DNA of 64,000 nt from Pseudomonadota bacterium (GCA_023418705.1 JAEZYZ010000110.1:5023-69022); one strand, 5' to 3'. Positions 1 through 8,199 are shown, counted from the first letter of the stretch. Numbers and translations are program-made. Notes: generated from the sequence alone by a model not told the origin.

Positions 1-458
1 AGCACGTAGTGGTCGCCCCGCAGCTCCACCCCCACCTCGATCCCGACGATCTTCGGCAGACGTCCGTCCTTCGGCACGCCGCGGATCACGATCTTGGCGG
101 CTGGTGCCCCGGGACGGTCGAACACCACGTCCCCCTCGTAGGTCGCTGCCCCGTCGACCAGCACCAGATCGCCCGGCTCGACCAGCGCGGCGACCTGCTT
201 CAACGAGCGCAGCTCTCGGCTCGGCCCGACGCGGAGCACGCGCCCGTGTGCGCCCGGCGCGGGCGTCGCCGCCGGCGCGGCAGCTCGTCCGAGATCGAGC
301 CGCTTGCTCTCCGGCGGCTCGTCCATCGCGATGAGCCCGGTGATCACCCCGGGCGGCTCGGGCGGGGACGGGGGCGACGGCGCCGCGGATCGAGAACAGC
401 CCGAGCCGGCGCCCGCCAGCAAGGCCAGGATCAGCACCCACGAACGAGCCACCAACAT
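1..458 (-). CDS. Partial lipoprotein with the start of a right-handed beta-helix domain
   Basis: The gene starts at an ATG (456-458) and runs off the left edge, so only the first 152 codons are present. The N-terminus is a signal peptide ending at a possible lipobox (GSGC, Cys21), followed by a Pro/Ala-rich linker to about residue 75. From there the sequence (RSLKQVAALVEPGDLVLVDG, then a Gly/Val-rich stretch with KIVIRG) resembles the first coils of pectate-lyase-like or polysaccharide-lyase beta-helix proteins. The enzymatic part, if any, lies outside the window. It follows the FGE-like gene on the same strand after 51 bp, so the two are probably co-transcribed. The lipobox is weak (Gly at -3), so a cleaved secreted protein is also possible. 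The beta-helix call is inference from sequence style only. Confidence 0.6.
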   Translation of the reverse strand, partial: MLVARSWVLILALLAGAGSGCSRSAAPSPPSPPEPPGVITGLIAMDEPPESKRLDLGRAAAPAATPAPGAHGRVLRVGPSRELRSLKQVAALVEPGDLVLVDGAATYEGDVVFDRPGAPAAKIVIRGVPKDGRLPKIVGIEVGVELRGDHYV

Positions 459-509
459 GCCACCACGATAAGCACGCTCGTCACCCCGGGGAGCGGGGGC
501 GCGGGCAGC

Positions 510-1418
510 TCACGGAGAATTCGTGGACGGGCCGCCGCCGCCGGCGTTCGCGCAGCAGCGAAAGCCCGTCTCGATGCCAGCGTAGTAGCGGTCGTGCGCT
601 GTCTGACGTGCGCGGCAGTGGTTCTGTCCGGGCTGCCAATACGCTCCCTTGAGCGCGACGCCGCCCGTCGCCTCGTCGATCACGCTTTCTTCGAGGTTTC
701 CACTGAGGTCCAGCACGCCGAAGGGGCTCGCGCAGTCGGGGAAGTCCCCCGGTGCGGCGCGCAGATCCGCGAGCTTGCCCGACCCCTCGAACAGGTCGGT
801 TCGGTCGATGTGACACGCGCTCGCGTCCCGCTCGAAGCCGTAGGGGTACGGTTGCATTCGTTCCCCCTCACAAGCGAAGTTCCACTCGGACTCCAGGCAT
901 GGGCGCTTGCCTGCGGCGGCGCAGAGCCGCTCCGCGTCGGCCAGGCTGGCCTCGTTCATCGGCAGCGTCTCGCCAGGGGCGACATACTCGAACCGGTCGA
1001 TGCAAAAGCGCAAGCGAATGCGCGCAGACCGGCACACCGGCTGTTCGTCATACCGCTCACAGCGGAAGTGGGTGTACGGCGGACCGTCCTGCAAGTACGC
1101 GAGGCAGCGCTGCTCGACAACGGGGCAATAATCCCCGTCCACCAACACCATGTCCGGCGCGCACGCCCGAGCGCGCGCCGGCGCGGCGGTCGCGGAACGC
1201 GCGGCGTCGCGTCGGTCGAGCGACGGCGGCTCGCTCGGACTGGCCTGCTTGTCACGGCACTGAAGCGGCAGGACCAGCACGAGCGCGTGTGCGAACGATC
1301 GGACGACGCGGTTCACCAAGGAGGCTCGGCATTCAAGCGCCGTTCCAACCGCCAATGGGAGCGCCGCCGCCCGAGCTCCCGAGCCTGAGCCGAGCAGCCG
1401 AGGCAGCGGTAGCGTCAT
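510..1418 (-). CDS. SUMF1/EgtB/PvdO-type (FGE-sulfatase fold) protein, probably exported
   Basis: 302 residues. Residues about 89-289 match the formylglycine-generating-enzyme fold: KRPCLESEWNFAC (171-183) is in the place of the usual R-P-T-E-x-E-W block, SPFGVLDLSGNLEE (231-244) replaces the N-x-F-G-L-x-D-M-x-G-N-V-W-E-W block, and GFRCC (285-289) is the C-terminal signature. The domain is cysteine-rich, with many Cys outside the usual positions, which suits an exported, disulfide-bonded protein. Only one of the two catalytic copper-binding cysteines of true FGE can be placed (NHC, Cys268); the partner five residues earlier is Pro. Formylglycine synthesis is therefore unlikely. An in-frame GTG at 1316 would give a clean lipoprotein signal (HALVLVLPLQC); the ATG at 1418 gives 34 extra residues without signal character. 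Neither has a strong ribosome site. Confidence 0.75.
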   Translation of the reverse strand: MTLPLPRLLGSGSGARAAALPLAVGTALECRASLVNRVVRSFAHALVLVLPLQCRDKQASPSEPPSLDRRDAARSATAAPARARACAPDMVLVDGDYCPVVEQRCLAYLQDGPPYTHFRCERYDEQPVCRSARIRLRFCIDRFEYVAPGETLPMNEASLADAERLCAAAGKRPCLESEWNFACEGERMQPYPYGFERDASACHIDRTDLFEGSGKLADLRAAPGDFPDCASPFGVLDLSGNLEESVIDEATGGVALKGAYWQPGQNHCRARQTAHDRYYAGIETGFRCCANAGGGGPSTNSP

Positions 1419-1451
1419 TTCTACCGCTCAGCCCTCGCCCCTCGTGACCCC

Positions 1452-2120
1452 GTGGCCTATAAGCCCCGGACCATGTGGTTCATGTACCTCGTTCCAATCT
1501 TCGCCATCGTCGGCGTCCTCGTCTACACCACCATCGCGCGCCGCCGCATCGCCAGCGCGGTCGCCGGCGGGCAGGGTCCCGAGCTGTTTCATCAAGGTTA
1601 CGCGGGCTACTTCTCGAGCTTGGCAGGAGAAGAGCGCATCGTGGGTGTTTGGCCCGGCCTCGCCTACACCGGGTCGAGCAGCGAAGCCGGTCGCCTCGCC
1701 GGAGCGCTGGCCAACTACGCCGCTGCCAACACGATTGGGGTGTCCAAGTACACCCCCAACGTCTACGTCGCGGTCACCTCACGCGGGCGTGTCCTGGTCG
1801 CCGAGGAGTACAGCGAGCTCGGCGATCGCGGCAACTACCGCGAGGTGCTGACCCTGGCTCCAGGAGCGACCGCCGTCACCGGTGCCGCCGCCGTGCCGGG
1901 GCATCAGGGCAACGCACCGAAGAACCCGTTCGATCCGCGCACTCCGCTCGAGCTGACCACCTTGACCGGCCCGGGCGAGCAGCACTACAGCGCCTGGCTC
2001 TCCGCTCACGGCCTAGAGGTCGCCAGTCAGCAGCGATCGATCGCGGCGGTCTTGCCGATCGACGAGGGCACGGCGTCTGCGTTGTGGCAAGCCGCCCAGC
2101 AGCCTGCCCCGGCGGCGTGA
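1452..2120 (+). CDS. Hypothetical single-pass membrane protein
   Basis: 222 residues from a GTG start; an ATG at 1473 is an alternative. One transmembrane segment lies at about residues 9-28 (YLVPIFAIVGVLVYTTIARR), followed by a soluble domain of about 190 residues. I recognise no family. The visible central motif is GVWPGLAYTGSSSEAGRLAG, with a conserved-looking region around VYVAVTSRGRVLVAEEYSEL, which could be a PH-like beta fold. Third-position GC is high and the frame is clean, so it is a real gene. Its stop lies 2 bp from the stop of the convergent BrkB-type gene. Confidence 0.75.
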   Translation: MAYKPRTMWFMYLVPIFAIVGVLVYTTIARRRIASAVAGGQGPELFHQGYAGYFSSLAGEERIVGVWPGLAYTGSSSEAGRLAGALANYAAANTIGVSKYTPNVYVAVTSRGRVLVAEEYSELGDRGNYREVLTLAPGATAVTGAAAVPGHQGNAPKNPFDPRTPLELTTLTGPGEQHYSAWLSAHGLEVASQQRSIAAVLPIDEGTASALWQAAQQPAPAA

Positions 2121-2122
2121 GC

Positions 2123-3229
2123 TCAGCCCCGCTTGATCCGGCGGAGCCGCTGCAGCCACCTCGGCGCTTCCTCTGGGGGAAGCGCGCCCAGCGTATCGGC
2201 CACGTAGGCGTTGCGCTCGCCCATGGGCTTCGCCGGCCCGACCGTAGAGTCCACGCTCGTCTGATGCTCGAGCTCGGCGTTGAGCTCCGCGCCGATCAAG
2301 ATCGCCAGCACCGAGAAGTAGATCCACAACAGCAATACGATCACCCCGCCGAGGGCGCCGTAGGTCCTGTTGAAGCGCCCGAAGTTGGTCGAGTACGCGG
2401 AGAACACCAGCGAGGCCAGCGTCCACATGAGCGTCGCCAGCACCGCTCCCCAGCTGACCCAGCGCCAGCGCGGCGGCGTTCGGTTCGGCGCATGCCGGTA
2501 GAGCACCGACAGGCCGGTCGCCACCGCGGCTCCCAGCGCCGGCCAGCGCCCCAGGGTGACGGCCCGCTGGGTGGCACGACCGAGACCGAACTCGTCGAGC
2601 AGGTGCGGCAGCACGGCGATCGTGGCGATCGCCACCACGACGAACAGCATGATCCCCGCGGTGAACTTGAGGGCCAACCAACGCAGCCGAAGGTACGACC
2701 GCGTCTCCTTCTCGTCGTAGGCCATGTTGATGCCCGTGATCAGCGCGTGCACGCCGCCCGAGGCGGTGAGCACCGTGATGCTCAAGCTCATGGCCAACCC
2801 GACGCCGAGCGTCGAGCTCGAGCTTTTGACGATCTCATTCAGCTGCGCGGCGAGCAAGGCGCGAGCGGCGTCGGGCAGCGCCGCCGATAGCTCGTGCAGC
2901 TGTCGAGCGACGTCGGCGGGGTCGGCGAGCAACCCATACAGGGAGACGACGCCGATCAAGCCCGGGAAGATCGCGAGCATCGCGAAGAACGCCACGCTGC
3001 CTGCCACCATCGGCATGTGGTCGGCGAAGAACTCGCCGTGCACCCGCCAGAGCACGTCCCGCCATCCCCGCCAGGGGATGCGCCAGGGTGACGGGGCGTC
3101 CCGGCCCCGTCCCGGTTCGAGCGACGGCTCAGGGGCGCGGCCCTCGCCAGCAAGCCTTCGATCAGGTGGGTCCGCCAAGCTGCTTGCCTTTACCCAACGC
3201 GCGGAAGTCCGCGGGGAGCGCGGCGGCAC
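2123..3229 (-). CDS. YihY/virulence factor BrkB family integral membrane protein
   Basis: 368 residues. The core domain (about 60-325) carries six predicted membrane helices. Its C-terminal signature is FNRTYGALGGVIVLLLWIYF (286-305) followed by IGAELNAELEH (312-322), diagnostic of the YihY/BrkB family (once called RNase BN; now regarded as inner-membrane proteins of poorly known, probably transport or lipid-related, function). The first 55 residues are Arg/Pro-rich and cytosolic, longer than in most members, so the true start could be further in. It is convergent with the hypothetical membrane gene. Downstream of the TlpA-like gene on the same strand with 13 bp between them, it may belong to that transcript. 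Confidence 0.9.
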   Translation of the reverse strand: MPPRSPRTSARWVKASSLADPPDRRLAGEGRAPEPSLEPGRGRDAPSPWRIPWRGWRDVLWRVHGEFFADHMPMVAGSVAFFAMLAIFPGLIGVVSLYGLLADPADVARQLHELSAALPDAARALLAAQLNEIVKSSSSTLGVGLAMSLSITVLTASGGVHALITGINMAYDEKETRSYLRLRWLALKFTAGIMLFVVVAIATIAVLPHLLDEFGLGRATQRAVTLGRWPALGAAVATGLSVLYRHAPNRTPPRWRWVSWGAVLATLMWTLASLVFSAYSTNFGRFNRTYGALGGVIVLLLWIYFSVLAILIGAELNAELEHQTSVDSTVGPAKPMGERNAYVADTLGALPPEEAPRWLQRLRRIKRG

Positions 3230-3242
3230 GGCAAAAGGTCCA

Positions 3243-3788
3243 TCACCGTCCCGCAGCGACGATCTCGCGCTCGATGTCGCGAGGTGAGATCAGCCCCGAA
3301 AACCGAAACACCTCGCGACCGTCGCGATCGAGGAGCACCAGCGTCGGCACCCGATCGATCCGCCCGAACCCGCCCGCGGGCTGCTCCACCGAGCCGCCGG
3401 ACACCGCCACCGGGTAGCTCAGCTCGAGCGTCGATCGAAAGACGTCGGCGAGGACGGCGTACTTGGGCGGCTCGAGCACCACCGCCGCGGCGTTGATGCG
3501 GCCGCCCAGGCGCCGCACGATGCCATCCAGCCGGCGCGCCTGCAGCTGCGAGGGCGTGTCGTAGGTGGTGACGAACAAGATGGCGGTGACGCGGCCCCGA
3601 GCGTCGCGATGCGAGAAGCGACGCCCATCGGTCGTGCCGAAGTCGAACGCCACCGGTCGCTCAGTGCGGGGCCGCGCGGGCGCGGTCTCTGCGGGTGTGT
3701 CCGTAGCGGTCGCACAGCCCGTGCAGAGCAGCGCCGCGAGCAGCCACGGCGAGCATGCAAATGCCAAGCGCTGCGCCTGCGGCAACAT
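3243..3788 (-). CDS. Thioredoxin-fold (TlpA/AhpC-like) lipoprotein lacking the CxxC motif
   Basis: 181 residues. The signal peptide ends in lipobox LCTGC (Cys25). The mature part has the thioredoxin order: strand-rich VAFDFGTTDGRRFSHRDARG (a TlpA-like preamble), TAILFVTTYDTPSQLQARRL, then cis-Pro loop RVPTLVLLDRDGREV near the C-terminus. In redox-active relatives the third element carries W-C-x-x-C; here it reads T-Y-D-T-P-S-Q, with no cysteine. The protein is therefore probably not an oxidoreductase and may act as a scaffold, chaperone or metal-delivery protein (SCO-like). The start codon overlaps the stop of the upstream gene as TGATG, so translation is coupled. The alternative longer reading frame upstream is a shadow of that gene. 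Confidence 0.8.
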   Translation of the reverse strand: MLPQAQRLAFACSPWLLAALLCTGCATATDTPAETAPARPRTERPVAFDFGTTDGRRFSHRDARGRVTAILFVTTYDTPSQLQARRLDGIVRRLGGRINAAAVVLEPPKYAVLADVFRSTLELSYPVAVSGGSVEQPAGGFGRIDRVPTLVLLDRDGREVFRFSGLISPRDIEREIVAAGR

Positions 3789-4456
3789 CACCGCTCGGGT
3801 AGGAGGCCGGCTTCGCTGCGAGGGCCGAAGAGATCCGCGAACATCTTGAGCGGCTCCGGGACGGGCCGCCCGTTGCGAGCATGAGCCACGACCGCGTGCG
3901 CCAGCTCGTCGATGAGCGGCTTGAGGGGAGTCGACTCCAAGAGCACCCCTGCCACCTCCGCGCCGGGGGTCGGTGCGGCGGCGCGGTCGACGATCGGATC
4001 GTGCTTGACCCACTCGAACCCGGCGCTGGTGGTGTAGCCGCACGCCAGCACCTGCACGAAGTCCAGGTACAGCGGCGCCACCAGGGTGGCGATGCGCGTG
4101 CCCTGCCGTGTCGTGCCGCACAGCGCGCGCGCCGCGGCGCGGGGGGTCGCGCCGACGTCGGCGGGACCGATCGCCGCCGAGATGCGCTCTCGGCGTGCCG
4201 GATCCCCCTCCACCGCCAACAGCGGTGCGTACACCGCGATCCGCGGCACCTTGAGGCGGGGAACGTCTTGCTCGAGCGCGAGCAGCCACTCGTCACGGCC
4301 GCCGGCGTCGAGCTCCTTGTACGCCATCGCCGCGGCGAGCGCCGCCTCGGCGTCGGTAGCCAGGGCCTCGAGCCATTCGCACCAGGCATCGAGCAAGCGA
4401 GGCTCGGCGGGCTTCGACTCCCGCTTTGGGGGATCGTGGCGCGCGGACTCGGACAT
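3788..4456 (-). CDS. Hypothetical cytosolic protein, translationally coupled to the TlpA-like lipoprotein
   Basis: 222 residues, ATG start, no signal peptide or membrane segment. Predicted mostly helical at the N-terminus (LLDAWCEWLEALATDAEAAL) with a mixed C-terminal half; visible motifs include RIAVYAPLLAVEGDPARRER and [21 protein letters not shown] do not recognise the family. Its stop and the next gene's ATG share one base (TGATG), so the two products are probably made in fixed ratio and act together; this is the only functional hint. Codon use is like its neighbours. Confidence 0.7.
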   Translation of the reverse strand: MSESARHDPPKRESKPAEPRLLDAWCEWLEALATDAEAALAAAMAYKELDAGGRDEWLLALEQDVPRLKVPRIAVYAPLLAVEGDPARRERISAAIGPADVGATPRAAARALCGTTRQGTRIATLVAPLYLDFVQVLACGYTTSAGFEWVKHDPIVDRAAAPTPGAEVAGVLLESTPLKPLIDELAHAVVAHARNGRPVPEPLKMFADLFGPRSEAGLLPER

Positions 4457-4491
4457 CGTCCCCCGAAGCTAGAGGATCAGCGGCAAGCCCG

Positions 4492-4540
4492 CAACCGACC
4501 GACAGCGAGCGCCATGCTGCTTTTGGTCGGTTGTATTTTT
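4492..4540 (+). terminator. Terminator-like hairpin with T-tract, no obvious upstream gene on this strand
   Basis: Nine-base perfect stem CAACCGACC (4492-4500) / GGTCGGTTG (4525-4533) with a 24-nt loop, followed directly by TATTTTT (4534-4540). This is the form of a Rho-independent terminator reading rightward. No plus-strand gene ends here; the genes on both sides are on the minus strand. The long loop weakens the call; on the minus strand the same inverted repeat could be an operator in front of the gene starting at 4456. Confidence 0.4.
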
Positions 4541-4812
4541 CTCGGCAGTCGCCCCTGACTCGTCGCCTCTACCCCTTCGGAAGTGCTCGCCGAAGCTGAC
4601 CGCCAAGGGCTCCGCGGATCGCCCTCCGAGCGCGGCGAGGTCGCACACGACGTGCCAACGTCGGGGGCCGCGGCCCCCTCGGAAACATCCGGCAACAGGA
4701 CCGCCGTGATCCAAGGAGCGTCTCGACCAAGGCTCACGCACACACCTCCAAGCGATGCAGCGACGAACGGCTCGCCACGCCAAGGCCGTCGGTCGCGGAA
4801 AATGAAACTCTC

Positions 4813-4839
4813 GCGAGCCGCGAGCCGCGAGCCGCGAGC
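4813..4839. repeat. Short tandem heptad repeat
   Basis: The 7-base unit GCGAGCC is repeated about 3.8 times head to tail, just upstream (minus-strand sense: downstream) of the DUF4911-like gene. Simple-sequence repeat in non-coding DNA; slippage could change its copy number. No function visible. Confidence 0.6.
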
Positions 4840-4862
4840 TGTTGCGAACGCGAGGGGGGCTC

Positions 4863-5144
4863 TCACCCGACAGCGGGCTCGGACGCGTCGGGGTCTCTGG
4901 TCTGACAAACCAATCGGGGCGCCAGCTCGGCTGCCAAATCGAACAAGAGCTCGTCGAGCGCTCCCGCTCGTGAGCGCGGGGCGGCCGCGATGAGCTCTCC
5001 GGCACCCGCAGCAAAAAGGATACCGACCCCTTCGCTCGCCTCGAGCACGGCTTTGACGAACACCTCGTCCGGCGCCGAAACCTTCAGCTTGCGGATCACG
5101 AGGTCGCCGTCGATCAGGTCAGCAAAGTCGCGCAACTCGACCAC
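4863..5144 (-). CDS. Small DUF4911-like protein
   Basis: 93 residues from a GTG start. The pattern LKVSAPDEVFVKAVLEASEG, then a short beta segment (ILFAAGAGELIAAAP) and a helical end (LDELLFDLAAELAPRL), fits the small DUF4911 family, whose function is unknown. No membrane segment or signal. It is divergent from the acidic BNR-repeat gene with about 165 bp between start codons, so the two may share a regulatory region. The family match is from memory of the pattern and is moderate. Confidence 0.6.
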   Translation of the reverse strand: MVELRDFADLIDGDLVIRKLKVSAPDEVFVKAVLEASEGVGILFAAGAGELIAAAPRSRAGALDELLFDLAAELAPRLVCQTRDPDASEPAVG

Positions 5145-5308
5145 ACCCTAACACGCCTCGACCCGGGGACCGCCGACCGCCGTGCTTCGAAAACGTTCCC
5201 GGCCGAGCGGTGATGTGCCGAGCCTCGCCGGTCACCTGACCGATCGGGCGTGGCTCGGCCACCTGATTGGATTTGTCGCAGCCCCCGCCACGCTGCACAA
5301 TCTCGCCC

Positions 5309-6817
5309 GTGACATCGCCCCAGCGCCCCGGACCTGCCGCTCTGCCCGCTCCTGGCGGAGAGGACGACGAGTTGATTGGGCTCGATGACGACGCTCCCGA
5401 TCTCGGGGACGCCGACACTGAGCAGCTCGGTCCCGAGGACCCGCAGGAACAGATCATCGATCCGTTTCCGGACGAGGACGAGGTCGACATCGATGACCAG
5501 GCGGCCTCCGACTTGGACATCGGCTCGGTCGTCGAGACTGCTCGGAGCAACGATGAGGTGGGCGGGGACGAGATCGTGCTGGACATTGGCGAGCTGCTCG
5601 ACGACGTGCCGGAACACGAGGCGATGGGCGCCGAGGATGCGGCGGGGCCGCGCGACCTCGATCCGTCGGCCGATCTCGAGCCGCTGCCGGAGGTGAGCGA
5701 CTCGGGCGACGAGATCGGGACCGAGGAGGGGATCGAAGGGCTGGTCTCCGGCGAGCTGCCCAGCCTGGACGCGGACGAGGATGGAGACTTCGTCCCGGAC
5801 CTGGGCGACCCCCGGCTGGGCGGCATGCTGCTCGACGACGAGGCTCCGCTCGAGGTCGGCGTCGAAGCCTGGCTCCTGCACCTGCTCTCGGAGGTACCGG
5901 CGCCGCTGTCGGCGCTCGACCTCGACGAGCGCGCGGTCCTGCTGGCTGAGCGCACCCTCTGGTCCGTCAGCTCCGACAACCTGGAGGTCGAGCACGTCGC
6001 GGCCAGCGCACAGCGGGTCGCAGCGCTCTGCAGCCTGCCCGATGCGGTCAACACCATCGTGTTCACCACCAGCGCCGGCAAGCTGCTGCGAACGAGCCGC
6101 GCGGGCAACGACGCCGAACCGCGAGCCGTCCACGTAGACCGCGGCCCCGCCGGCAGCGAGGGTCAGCTCGTCGAGCTCTGCCGCATTGCGGGCGCGCTCC
6201 TCGTGCGCACCTCGACCGGGCGCGTGCTGAAGAGCACGGACTTCGGGCAGAGCTTCACGCCGGTGGCCTTGCCCGGCGCGGCGCTCGCGCTCGGCAGACA
6301 CAGCGAGCGACCGCTGGTCCTGGTGAAGCATTCGAATCGCGTCCAGCTCTACGCCGGCGACGACCTGCGGGCGCCGCTGCAGCCGACCAGCCCGAGCATC
6401 GGCATCGACGACGGTCCCGTGCTCGGTCTGGCCGAGGCCGGCGATGTGGTGGCTCTGCTGACGCGCGATCAGGGGCTCTACGTTTCGAGCGACGCTGGCA
6501 AGAGCTTCCGCCCGGTTCCGGGCTCGCGCCGCGCGACCGCCATGACGGCCGGCAGGTTGCACGGCGCTCCGACGATCTGGCTGGCCCTGCACTCGGAGGA
6601 TCGCGACGACGCACGGATCGTCAGCGTGCACCCGGAGACCTTCGCCATGACCCGGATGGCTGCGCTCGAGCCGGAGCTCGTCGGCGGCACCCCCGATGGC
6701 TCTTCGAGGATCGTCGCGTTGGCTTGGGACGAACAGCGCGGCCGTTTGTGGCTCGCCGGGAGCGGCGGCGCCGCATACCTGATGTCTCCGAAGCACAGCT
6801 CCCGTCTGAGCTCCTAG
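5309..6817 (+). CDS. Acidic protein with BNR/Asp-box beta-propeller repeats
   Basis: 502 residues from the GTG at 5309, chosen because the upstream in-frame codons have no coding character. Residues about 14-200 are extremely Asp/Glu-rich and low in complexity (for example QIIDPFPDEDEVDIDDQA), probably disordered. Residues about 215-500 form a propeller-like domain with two clear Asp boxes, STDFGQSF and SSDAGKSF, and repeated V-L/L-V-R-T-S-x-G-x-L strands. Such proteins resemble sialidase/photosystem-stability propellers but no catalytic set is visible. There is no signal peptide, so it is probably cytosolic, where the acidic half could bind basic proteins, metal or nucleoprotein. It lies 109 bp upstream of aspartokinase and an H1-like basic protein on the same strand. 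Confidence 0.8.
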   Translation: MTSPQRPGPAALPAPGGEDDELIGLDDDAPDLGDADTEQLGPEDPQEQIIDPFPDEDEVDIDDQAASDLDIGSVVETARSNDEVGGDEIVLDIGELLDDVPEHEAMGAEDAAGPRDLDPSADLEPLPEVSDSGDEIGTEEGIEGLVSGELPSLDADEDGDFVPDLGDPRLGGMLLDDEAPLEVGVEAWLLHLLSEVPAPLSALDLDERAVLLAERTLWSVSSDNLEVEHVAASAQRVAALCSLPDAVNTIVFTTSAGKLLRTSRAGNDAEPRAVHVDRGPAGSEGQLVELCRIAGALLVRTSTGRVLKSTDFGQSFTPVALPGAALALGRHSERPLVLVKHSNRVQLYAGDDLRAPLQPTSPSIGIDDGPVLGLAEAGDVVALLTRDQGLYVSSDAGKSFRPVPGSRRATAMTAGRLHGAPTIWLALHSEDRDDARIVSVHPETFAMTRMAALEPELVGGTPDGSSRIVALAWDEQRGRLWLAGSGGAAYLMSPKHSSRLSS

Positions 6818-6926
6818 ACACGGCTCCGGTTCACGTCGGCGGGAGCGGCCGGGTGCGTCCTCGCGGCAGCGAGCGCGCCGATTTATTGGCCCATCGGGGT
6901 CACCTCGGCTAGGCCTGAGAGCGACC

Positions 6927-8105
6927 ATGGGCCTCGTCGTTCGCAAGTACGGCGGCTCGTCGCTGGCAGATCTGCCCAAGCTGAAGGCCGTCGCCGATCA
7001 GCTGGCGGCCCGGCACCGCGCCGCCCAGCCTACCGTGGTGGTGGTGAGCGCCATGGGCAAGACGACCGAGGAGCTGCTCGCGCTGGCGCGCGCCGCGGCC
7101 GAGCAGGCATCGGCCGATGCGGGGCCCGGGCGCCGCGAGCTGGACATGCTGGTCAGCACGGGGGAGCGCGTGAGCATGGCGCTCCTGGCGATCGCGCTGC
7201 AGGCCCGCGGGGTTCCGGCCGTGAGCTTCACCGGCTCGCAAGCAGGGATCATCACGACCGAGCACCACTTCGACGCGCGCATCCTCGAGATCCGACCCGA
7301 CCGCGTCCGAGCCGAGCTCTCGCAGGGACGCGTCGTGATCGTCGCCGGCTACCAGGGGGTGAGCCGCGCGCGGGAGATCACGACGCTCGGTCGCGGCGGC
7401 TCGGACACCACCGCGGTCGCGCTCGCCGCGGCGCTCGGGGCCGAACGCTGCGAAATCTACAGCGACGTCGACGGGGTCTACAGCGCCGATCCCCGGCGCA
7501 TCCCGCAGGCGCGCCACCTGCCGCGCGTGGACCACGCCTGCATGCAGGAGGCGGCCGAGCAGGGTGCGCGCGTGCTGAACGCCCGAGCGGTCGAATGGGC
7601 CCGCCGGCACGGCGTCGTGGTGCACGCCCGCCGGACCAGCGACGGTGAATCGGGAAAACAGACGCTCGTCGCGCCGGCGACCACCGCGACCCCCGCCATC
7701 ATCGTCGCCGATCCCGATGTGGCGGTCCTGCGTGCCCCGATGGCGGCGAGCCGCGCGCTGCTCGATCGGCTCGACCGGCATGGGCTCGCGCTGCGCGGCG
7801 CGTCGTTCACGGACACGGAAGCACGCTTGCTGGTGTCGTCGGCCAACGCCCCGCTCGCTGTTTTGGACGCCCCCTCGGCGATCGTGGAGCGCGACTACGG
7901 GACCGTCAGCGTCGTGATGCCCGGCTTCGATCGACCCGGACAGGTCGCGCGTGCGCTGTCCGTGCTCGACGCTCCCCCGGCCGGGGTCTTCGCCTCTCCG
8001 CTGCGGGTGACCTGTCTCATCGAGCGCGAGCGCGTGCCTGCCGCGGAGCGCGCGCTGCACGCCGCCTTCGCCGAGGGAGCGGCACACCTGCCGCTGGCGT
8101 GTTGA
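6927..8105 (+). CDS. lysC: Aspartate kinase
   Basis: 392 residues. Catalyses ATP-dependent phosphorylation of L-aspartate, the first step to lysine, threonine, methionine and diaminopimelate. The amino-acid-kinase domain shows KYGGSSL (7-13), FTGSQAGIIT (101-110), LGRGGSDTTAVALAAALG (154-171) and YSDVDGVYSADPR (178-190), all the expected nucleotide- and aspartate-binding motifs. The region after about 258 corresponds to tandem ACT domains for allosteric control, but it is divergent and short, and the usual feedback motif is hard to align; feedback by lysine/threonine is therefore uncertain. No other pathway genes are adjacent; the next gene is the H1-like protein. Confidence 0.95.
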   Translation: MGLVVRKYGGSSLADLPKLKAVADQLAARHRAAQPTVVVVSAMGKTTEELLALARAAAEQASADAGPGRRELDMLVSTGERVSMALLAIALQARGVPAVSFTGSQAGIITTEHHFDARILEIRPDRVRAELSQGRVVIVAGYQGVSRAREITTLGRGGSDTTAVALAAALGAERCEIYSDVDGVYSADPRRIPQARHLPRVDHACMQEAAEQGARVLNARAVEWARRHGVVVHARRTSDGESGKQTLVAPATTATPAIIVADPDVAVLRAPMAASRALLDRLDRHGLALRGASFTDTEARLLVSSANAPLAVLDAPSAIVERDYGTVSVVMPGFDRPGQVARALSVLDAPPAGVFASPLRVTCLIERERVPAAERALHAAFAEGAAHLPLAC

Positions 8106-8190
8106 GCAGAGGCGGTTGACGTGCGGCTCGAGCGTGACCACGCCTTGGGTCTTCGCCACGAGCGCCCGAGGCGCCGGGGCGAACGCGAAG

Positions 8191-8197
8191 GGAGGTC
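8191..8197 (+). promoter_or_regulatory. Strong ribosome binding site of the H1-like gene
   Basis: AAGGGAGGT ends a few bases before the ATG at 8200 (GGAGGTCATATG). This fixes the start at 8200 and excludes the longer in-frame reading from 8116, whose extra residues have no H1 character. Confidence 0.75.
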
Positions 8198-8199
8198 AT

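Larger units (their letters stand above)
4457..4862. other. Intergenic region without a convincing gene
   Basis: About 400 bp between the divergently unrelated minus-strand genes. Reading frames here lack signal peptides, recognisable domains and consistent third-position bias. It contains structured DNA instead: an orphan terminator-like hairpin (4492-4540), an inverted repeat CGACGT-GCCA-ACGTCG (4649-4664), a perfect 16-bp palindrome GGGGGCCGCGGCCCCC (4663-4678), and a short heptad repeat (4813-4839). The promoter of the gene at 4456 should lie in the left part. Confidence 0.5.

Noticed and set aside
9..1388. Long plus-strand open frame (459 codons) over the first 1.4 kb
   Set aside because: It is antisense to the FGE-like and beta-helix genes, and its translation is Arg-rich low-complexity without domain content; the high GC content keeps such frames open.
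5114..6979. Minus-strand open frame of 621 codons across the BNR gene
   Set aside because: Antisense shadow; translation lacks any domain, whereas the plus-strand frame has Asp boxes and propeller strands.
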